The notes beneath the pieces were generated by a model. The model did no database searches. It was given only the letters and a program-made list of their open reading frames with translations, and was not told where the DNA came from. From NCBI GenBank assembly GCA_029204225.1, contig CM055108.1, positions 15,462,722 to 15,526,721 of the forward strand: a DNA stretch of 64,000 bases, given 5' to 3'. Each line of letters begins with the position of its first letter. Within the stretch, counting starts at the first letter, position 1. Origin of the DNA: Diphasiastrum complanatum (lineage: Eukaryota; Streptophyta; Lycopodiopsida; Lycopodiales; Lycopodiaceae). This document shows, in pieces, positions 56,833 to 64,000 of the stretch. The position numbers and the translations under genes were made by a program.

Positions 56833-59172
56833 TCAACCTCTTGATCTTCCACTTGAACGATCAAAGTTATTGACTAAGACCTCTTTTCCAAATCCATTAG
56901 TTGCTTTCAATTCTTGAAAACCATCATCCACTTGCATAGCATCATCTAGACAAGAAGATGAACCAAAACATGTGAGTAAAACAAAGTTTGTACCTTCAAC
57001 TTGCTTACCCTTCTCATCATATGTAAGCCTAGATGGCTTTTGTCTTTCCCTTGAGGATATTCTTAGAACTTGACTAGGGGAGGCATCTCCACCATTACCA
57101 TCCAAAGAACCATCTTCACGACCACCAAAAATGTTAGATTGATCAACATCAACAACATCAAGCTTATCCACATTCTCCTCTTCAAAGACAACATCCTCAG
57201 AAATGTGAAATGTCTTTGACTTATGAATGTAAACCCTATAAACTTTCATTACTTCACTATAGCCAACAAAAATTCCCTTCAAAAATCCAAAAGATGAGTT
57301 GACATAGCAAGTAATACCAAAGATCTTCAAATGCGCCATCCTTGGCTTCTTACCAAAAAGAACCTCAAATGAATTCTTACCATCCAAGTCTTCATTTGAG
57401 TACCTATTTCAAACAAAGTTAGCACACATAAAAGCTTCACCCCAAAATGACTTAGAAAGATTTGCATTCACCCTCATGGATTTCGCTCTTTCAAAAAGAT
57501 TGATCTTCCTCTCTTCCACACTATGGATTTCACTCTTTCAAAAGGATTGATCTTCCTCTCTTCCACACTATGTAAAACCTTTGAGTTTGAAAGCTCCGTC
57601 TTGATCTCCTGTGCCATACAAACCTTGTTGATAGGTCTTCATTTGAACTTTGTTGATAGGTCTTCATTTGCCAACTTTAAGCTCTTGATCTTCATGTAGA
57701 ATTGACTCTCCACAACATTCTTGAGCTTGAGAAAGACATAAAATATGAAATCCTCACTCTTTAGAATATAAGTCCAACAATATCTACTAAAGTCATCAAT
57801 GCAAGTCACAAACATCTTTGCTCCTCCATTACTCAAAGAACTAGTACAATGTACATCCAAATGTACTAAATGAAAAGGCATATTAGATCTTGAGCTAGAT
57901 CTAGAATAAGACACCTTTGTGACTTTGACATTGAACAAAGCTCACAAAGTTGCTTCTTTTAGGCCACCATGGTTAGAACCAACAAATCCATGAAGTTTGT
58001 AGAGCTCACCTTGTCTCTTGCCTTGAGCAATCAAGACTTCATTCCTTTTGATCAAACAAGAATCACTAGCAAATTTCACTTTTCTGCCCTTTCTCAACCA
58101 TTTGACACGCTAAGCACATTCTTAGTAATGGAAGGTATGAACAAAACATTCTTCAAGCTTACATTCCTATTTGTAGATGAGAGAAAAATTGGAATAGTAC
58201 CAATGCCCTTGATAACAACTTTACCATCATTGGCCATGTTGATGACCTTCTTCTCTCCTTCATAAGGCACCAAAGAAGTGAAGTACTCTTTGTGACATGT
58301 CATATGAAAGCTTGCTCCACTATCAATCCACCATGGATCAATATCTCCATCATTGGTTAGCAAACAATAAGACATAAAAAAAGAATCACTTGAATTTTTC
58401 TCATCAACACCATCCTCATCAAAAGTGAAATTTCCTCGCTTCTCATCTTGATCTCTCTTTTTCTAGAAGCACTAACTAGCAAAATGTCCTTTGACTCCAC
58501 AATAGAAACATTTTAGCTTAGACCTATTTTTCTTCTTGCCAAGAAAATTAGAAGCCTCACCTTGATCTTGCCCTTTAGAACACTTGCCTTTGCCTTTCCC
58601 TTGAACTTGCCCCCTAAGAACATAGCGTCCTCCTCTCCAACTTGAGAAATGGAAGTAGGTCCTCCTATTGATAGAAGCCTAGACTCCTCATTCACCAAGA
58701 TCTCTTGCAAATCCGACATACTTGGCAAAGTCTTTTTAATAGCAAAACTTTGAACAAGATTAGAATGATCATCCAAGAAGCCACCAAGAACATCTTGAAC
58801 AAGTTCTACTTCCTTAGTGCTTTCATCAATACATGCTAACTCATCATTGAATGTTGCAACCCTCAAAACAAAAGCATGAGGACTTTCATCCTTCTTTTGC
58901 AAACATTGAAAGATTTTCCACCTAAGGGTTGGTACCCTTGACGTAGACTTGGACTCATAAAACTTCTTCAAAGCTTCCCAAGCCTCACTTGATGAAGTAC
59001 ACTTACCAACTTTGCTGAAAAGTTCATTTGTAGCATTCATCTTGATCACATGAAGAGCTTTCTTTGCCCTCCTATTATACATCAATTGTTCTTGAGGTGC
59101 CAAAGGTCTTTCCTTCACACCTACAACAATATCCATCAAATCATTCATCTCAAGGAGAGTCTCCATTCTCAT
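56833..59172 (-). pseudogene. Ty1/copia gag-pol remnant (third copia family), lacking reverse transcriptase
   Basis: Gag runs 59172-58513 (start MRMETLLEMNDLMDIVVG, open 219 codons), aligning with element 1 gag. A zinc-knuckle remnant lies near 58440-58510. Protease WWIDSGASFHMTCH lies at 58375-58094. Integrase pieces run 57938-57639 (LVHLDVHCTSSLSNGGAKMF, FIDDFSRYCW-type VTCIDDFSRYCWTY). A broken stretch at 57640-57400 has lost the second catalytic Asp and Glu. The post-integrase segment with KPRMAHLKIFGITCYV runs 57387-56833. A 52-bp tandem duplication lies at 57477-57580 (CTCTTTCAAAAAGATTGATC) and a short one at 57632-57670. Sequence below 56833 is not reverse transcriptase. Confidence 0.8.
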
Positions 59173-59219
59173 GTAAAGTAGAAAAAATAATATCTATCAT
59201 CATTAACTATGGAGAGTGA

Positions 59220-59590
59220 GAAAACTTGTGAAAAAACTTGCCCAGTGCAAGAATTAGATCCACCATTGCTTCTTATACTTGGAAAGTGCATTCTTGAGTG
59301 AAGTGATTGCAAGGATAATGATGACTTTGTGGTAGATCTTGAAAAAGGAAACTTAGATGCTTTAGCCAAAGCTCATGCCTCCCATGCATCACCATCTCTA
59401 ATCAAAGATCTAGGTAGCCCAAAAATAGGCTCCTCCTTGCACATAACCTCCATAAATTTGTGATTGGAGTGATCCAATCTCTTGTGACACTTGTGTTATC
59501 TTCTCCTTGGCTATCAATCCACAATGGTTAGCTTCCACAAAAGCATCAAGCTTGAAAAGCCTACCATATGTAAAACCGTGTTTAGTCTTT
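59220..59590 (-). pseudogene. Copia pre-integrase fragment fused to another copia
   Basis: The minus strand reads YGRLFKLDAFVEANHCGLIAKEKI, then after broken codons a GLPRSLIRDGDA...ALAKASKFPFSRSTTKSS stretch. This matches the GKLYKLDAFV...GLPRSIGKEDKVCEACALSKAHK region of element 1. It is joined directly to KKLDEKTKHGF of the next element (59600), so the 74-codon ORF at 59634-59410 is a chimera of two copia remnants. Confidence 0.7.
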
Positions 59591-59599
59591 TCATCGAGT

Positions 59600-61620
59600 T
59601 TTTTTCTCAGCTTATTAGGTATGTGCATATACACTGCGCATCCAAATGTCTGAACATGTGCTAGATTTGGCTTCGTCTTCCACCATATCTCATGAGGAGT
59701 TTTATTCGGTATTCAAGATTTCAGAATACGATTCTGAAGATAATTTGAGATAGCCACTACTTCTGCTTACAATTGTTTTGGTGCTTTTGCATGAGCCATC
59801 ATATACCTTGCAGCTTCCCTCAGTGTACGATTCTTTCGTTCAGCTATTCCATTGTGCCGAGGTCTGTATGATGCAGTCTTTGTATGCATAATACCTCGAT
59901 CAATACAGTAAGCATTGAATTCGTTGGAAATATACTCACCCCCATGATCTGTGCGAATCTGCTTTAGCTTATTGCCTATCTGCTTCTTAGCCCAATTCGT
60001 ATACTCAACGAATTTCTCGAAAGCGTCAGATTTGGTACAAATAAAGTATACTACAGTGAACTTGCTGAAGTCATCAATAAACGTTATGAAGTATTTTGCA
60101 TCACCTAAATACAATACTCCAAATGGTCTACAAATATCTGAATGCACAATTTCAATTACCTTAGTTGCTTTATAAACATCCTTACTGAAAGGTGTTCTAG
60201 TCATCTTGCCTATAAGACAGGATTCGCAGGTGGTTCAAATATCTCTACTTTTGATTTTGACTCCTTGAATTCTCTGACTTTTGTTGGCTTGGTACAAGGT
60301 TTCTAGAAATATTCATGTGACATAGCCTTTTGTGCCACAGTATATTTGTTGATTCTTGAGTTTGATTGGCTTGTTCGATTCTTGTTCAAATGTTCAGGTG
60401 ATATACATTTCCTTCTCTGTTGCCTTTAGCAACCAAGTTATCAGAATCTTCCTCGAACAATTTACAAGAGTTCTTAGCTATGGATAGAAGATCTTTATCA
60501 AGAGTAGGAACATAGAGAACTTCCTCCAGTTTCTTATCTCCCTAATTCGTATCTAGCCATAATACACCAGTTCCATCAACCACATGTTTAGAACCATCTC
60601 CAAGTATAATAAATCTCAAATAGTTCATCTTCTTGTACTTAGACAAAATTTGTTTCGAAAAAACAAAATGTGAGGTGGCTTCTGAATCAAATACTACTTC
60701 TCGAATTGAATTAGATAAACAACATAGACCAGCACTAACATAGGTTGTTGAGCTCCTTGTTGCCCTGTCTTTTGCTGCTTTGGAGCATTCTACTTTGTCT
60801 TCAACATGGTTTGAATATGAAGGTTCGTTTCAATTCTGTTCCTTTTTGTTTATGGGATTCTGATAATAGTCTACTGCTGCATGACGCTATTTATGAGAAT
60901 GAATGCATTCAATCTTTGGATTTAACCAACACTTATCTTCTGTGTGACTGGATCTTCTGCATCTGTTGCCGATCTACTTATCACCAGAATTCTTCTATTG
61001 TTTACCAGATTGTTGTTCATTTGTCTTAGACTCATTCTTTTTAAATGACTCTTTCTTAAACTTATACTTCTTAGAAGATTTACTCTTCTGAGTAAATAGA
61101 GCATTTTCGGACTCACCATTGTCGTCATAGCATTCACAAGCTTCTACTTCCCCTTTAACTTCGTCTATTGCCTTTTGAAATGTCATCGTTGCATCTTTTG
61201 TCAATAAGATTCTTGTTGTGTGGAATGACCTGGGTAGGGCTCGAAGAAAATAACTAAGCTATTTTCTGTGACATATTAAAGATCTGTTTAATTCCTTGCA
61301 GAATTCTGGTGCAGAAAATACAATTTCAATTGGTCTTCCAAGAACATGGTTTGATTACAAGATCGAGTCTCATTCTTGGTTTGCAATACTTCCCATAAAT
61401 ATTTTGTGTTTGAAATTGATGTAAGATCTAGCATTATATTGTCATGCACTGAAGATGCAATAGTTTCTATAGCTTTGTCATTTTTTATCCATTCTCGAAG
61501 TTCTTTATCAAGAGTAGTTATTGGCTTTCCCTCAATTGGTTCTACCCATTGCATAGACCTTCGTCCTTCAATGAGAGTGAAGTCTTTAATTTCCAAATCA
61601 AGTAGTTTAACCCTTCTGGA
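59600..61620 (-). pseudogene. Ty1/copia element remnant (fourth family): gag, damaged protease, integrase
   Basis: Gag lies at 61596-61288 (GRRSMQWVEPIEGKPITTLD, MLDLTSISNTKYLWEVLQ) with a Lys-rich part at 61204-60995. A zinc-knuckle remnant near 60960-60900 reads SSHTEDKC. The protease motif near 60690 reads FDSEATSHF, with Glu in place of the Gly of DSGA. Pre-integrase ILWHKRLCHMN follows near 60330. Integrase (60204-59767) is open for 145 codons and keeps HSDICRPF, IRTDHGGEYISNEF and GIAERKNRTL, so the D,D35E triad is intact in that piece. Reverse transcriptase and RNase H are absent. Confidence 0.85.
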
Positions 61621-61768
61621 TCCAAGATCTTAGTGATTTTAGCTTGAATATTGATGATCGACGACATCTTCTATTTCTGAATTACTCCATATAGCAGCTT
61701 GCTGATGGATGTATTAAGAATGCTGAGAGGGATACGAAGATACCACTATATCAATTTTAATTCCGTAT

Positions 61769-61780
61769 GCTCTGATACCA
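61769..61780 (-). other. Primer-binding site of the fourth copia family
   Basis: The reverse complement is TGGTATCAGAGC, one base from the LTR start at 61782. Confidence 0.85.
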
Positions 61781-61781
61781 C

Positions 61782-62644
61782 TGTAGGAAAAATAGTAATT
61801 ATTCTTCCACAGAGAACATGATGAGAGTTTGAATAAATCAAACTAATATCAATGTCTTCAATCAGGTCTGTATCTGATCTATTTACTAATAGAACAATAT
61901 TAGCTCTGATTGAATATGCGTGCAAAAATTATATGCGGAAGTGAGAGACAACTTAAGACAATTTTAGACAATAAGAAACTATTAATCAAAAACAAATTTT
62001 TATAACTCTGAATCTGAATCATCAATATACATCTCTTGTTGTCTTATCTTGTTGTTGTGTCTCTGATTGAGTAAGTGAGTGACAACGAGTAGTGCACATG
62101 TATTTATATTGTTACAGGACATGTCTTTTGGCCTTTTATTTATAGGTATTTTGGCCTTTCAATGCTGTAACAGTAGATATCTAATCTTTTACAACAGTTG
62201 ATATTACAATAGAAACTATGTTTTCAGGGTCGAATAAATTCTGTTCGCGAATTATTCACGACAGTCCATCTCTTTGTCTCAGCTTCGTGTTTCGTGAATT
62301 GTTCGTGACACTTGTCTCTTCGTGAAATTTTCGTCTTTCGTGAATTGTTCACGACATATGACAATTCTTGAGCTTGAGAATCAGAATATTTCATGAACTG
62401 TTTGTGACAAGTGAGCTTGAAGAACAGTCCAGAAGATTTCATGAATTTTTCACGACAATTTCATGACATCTGAGGTTTGAACAAGAAACAAAATATTTTG
62501 CGACAAGATTCTGTTCACAAATCTTTCGAGGTTCAACAAAAAAGTCACAAGCTTCTACAAGAGAACTGTTTCACGAATCTATCATGAATCTTTCGAGTTG
62601 GTCACGAATAGAAATGTTTCGAGTTCGCGTTCGTCTCTTTCTCA
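61782..62644 (-). repeat. Copia 5' LTR (about 860 bp) with GTGAATTGTTCGTGACA repeats
   Basis: It starts TGTAGGAAAAATAG beside the primer-binding site; the far end is set at CTCTTTCTCA where copy C begins and is approximate. Region 62230-62630 has about eight spaced copies of TTTCGTGAATTGTTCGTGACA-like text, several palindromic (CGTGAATTGTTCACG). The insertion cuts copy C after STNKIR. Confidence 0.65.
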
Positions 62645-63755
62645 TCCTGTGTCAAGTAAACTACGTATTTTGTTAGTAGAATCAAGATCTCCATTCATGA
62701 TCGTAAGACTGACTCTCTCCATTTTTTGTCCTTTTATAATTTGAGACTCATCTAACTTGAGAACAACTATCAACTCGTTACTGACATTCTCATTTGTAAT
62801 ACCATATAGATTTATGATGAATGTTAGTAACTGATTAATGTCAATAAATAAATTGTTGGAATTGTTATATGCTAGACATTCTCCTTTCGAACAATACACT
62901 TCATTGATATGAGATGGATTACCAACTATTGTCTGCATACTTTGGTTTAAAATGTCTTTTTTTTTTTAAATGAAATGGTCGTGGGATTGGAAACTTTCAA
63001 ATACTTACCTGTGCAAATGCCTCCTTTATCATCTTAAACATTGTTGCATATGCTTCTCTACTGATGCTAGAAAAATCACATGCCCCCTGAACCAATGTAG
63101 TGTCCAATATTTTTCCAACTTCATTCATAATGTTATCAGCAACTGAAGCCTTAATCTTGTTCATTTTATTATTGTTTAACATTGATTTCATAGACTTAGA
63201 AGTCAAAATAGAACCTAGTGAGTTTCCAATCGAAATCTCAGCGGCCAAATGGTCTTCAGCAACCAATGTTGATCTGCATTGCAAACATAATGTTCATAAA
63301 ACTGTCAGTAGAGATTAGGACAATCATAGTATTCATAGCAACATAATAAACAAATCAATAGAAAGTTGAAATTAATAAATAACAGAACTAGTGATTATGA
63401 TTGACTAAAAGTTGAAGCAATATCAAACCAAATAAGCTATAACTTATAACTTGAAAGCATAGATTCGTCTATTTTGATAACCTCCTCTAGATGATAGATC
63501 ACGTATATCCTTGGTTACCAATCTTTTCCTCTTGTTGTTTCTGACCTTTTTGTTGAGCACATCTATATCTTTAACAAGAGATACGCATGGATTGAAATGC
63601 AGTTTTTATCTCATCAATACTAGTTGTAAAATGATGCAAAGAAGATTTCAACATTGGATCTAATGGGGCAAGAGAGATAGAAGAATGTGAACGGAGAAGA
63701 GAGCAGGAATATTGCAGAACAGCTCTCCCATTACAATCAGCTACTAGATGCAAAA
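62645..63755 (-). pseudogene. Copy C transposon-family protein, N-terminal half
   Basis: Reading down the minus strand, an exon starting after CTATCAG (about 63765) gives LFLHLVADCNGRAV (aligned with LLRYVCEGNSGLRG of copy A), a coiled region, a frameshift near 63580, and LVKDIDVLNKKVRNNKRKRLVTKDIRDLS (aligned with the basic segment of copy A). The intron 63450-63274 matches the copy A intron in position and phase. Next come TLVAEDHLAAEIS and VQGACDFSSISREAY. The intron 63008-62933 (CAG|GTAAGT...ATGCAG) joins EAFAQ to TIVGNPSHINEV. Then NNLFIDINQLLTFI and IVVLKLDESQIIKGQKMERVSLTIMN follow, where it is cut by the copia LTR. C-terminal core not present. N-terminal exons may lie in 63790-64000 but I could not place them. 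Confidence 0.6.
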
Positions 63756-64000
63756 ACAATCTGATAGAGAGCTTATGCTAAATATAATCACAGCTTAAAG
63801 TGTTCTAATTGCCCAACAGGATCTTAAAAATTAATTCATACTCACAAAAACAAGAGTACAGTCCACCAAAAATGTTAGAAATGGTTTGCGTGTGGTATTA
63901 TTGAAAAATGGATTCAATGAGAGATTTGGTTCTGAAATAGATGGAAAGAGCAGTATGTTCCTCATGCGTCAAAGACAGCCATCGTCTGATCAGAAACTGA

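Overview
The window looks like a transposon-dense, AT-rich stretch of land-plant nuclear chromosome. There is no bacterial operon structure, tRNA-iMet-primed Ty1/copia and Ty3/gypsy LTR retrotransposons occupy much of the sequence, and genes carry canonical GT-AG introns. The only convincing ordinary host gene (47774-49295, minus, three exons) carries motifs I associate with a small uncharacterised land-plant protein family. I cannot name the species; a plant with a large repeat-rich genome is the safest reading.

Layout. 1-1645: 5' end of a minus-strand copia element (gag, leader with two 71-bp hairpin units, primer-binding site, LTR). 1646-4262: decayed gypsy-type 3' end and its LTR. 4263-8468: small non-autonomous LTR element with unusually long (about 2.1 kb), internally duplicated LTRs. 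8469-10369: decayed copia pol 3' end plus LTR. 10370-11906: minus-strand gypsy-type 5' region with an array of GCGAGTAAT-like repeats. 11935-33250: a decayed plus-strand gypsy element (gag 12639-13120 and 19252-19990; RT/RNase H/integrase 30562-32100; 3' LTR 32340-33250). It is split first by a complete copia element (13121-19246, TSD AAGAC) and then by a DNA-transposon-like unit ('copy A', about 19991-30470). Copy A is itself split by a second copia element of the same family (21519-27613, TSD AGCTC). 33503-39880: further copia pieces and a duplicated gag-like region.

39958-45216 is the most interesting unit. It is bounded by 36-bp perfect terminal inverted repeats, each able to fold on itself into an 11-bp-stem hairpin. 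Inside are a three-exon plus-strand gene of unknown function (40458-41817), a short plus-strand ORF with its own TATA-like box whose product begins with the histone H3 tail sequence ARTKQTAR (42144-42311), and a convergent minus-strand gene ('copy B', 44115-about 42400). Copy B is related to copy A and to a third copy C (about 63755-62645, minus). The three copies share blocks including a WHLAxDLKxLKCMY...GAxxKxxCxYC core (A and B) and a conserved intron (A and C). I interpret them as remnants of one family of multi-gene, hairpin-ended DNA transposons. A solo LTR of the young copia family (44400-45081, TSD TTAAC) sits inside the B element.

45217-47750: flank and an inverted, deleted copy of the 2600-4262 gypsy end. 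47774-49295: the host gene. 50395-50962: tandem array of tRNA-derived, SINE-like units. 51000-55020: mostly unannotatable AT-rich DNA with palindromes and T-rich low-complexity sequence. 55150-56190: second copy of the gypsy-type 5' region. 56300-62644: LTR fragment and two decayed minus-strand copia elements joined head to tail. 62645-64000: copy C.

Apart from the host gene, the window records successive nested insertions. The copia family at 13121, 21519 and 44400 is the youngest; one member still has an uninterrupted 1296-codon polyprotein.
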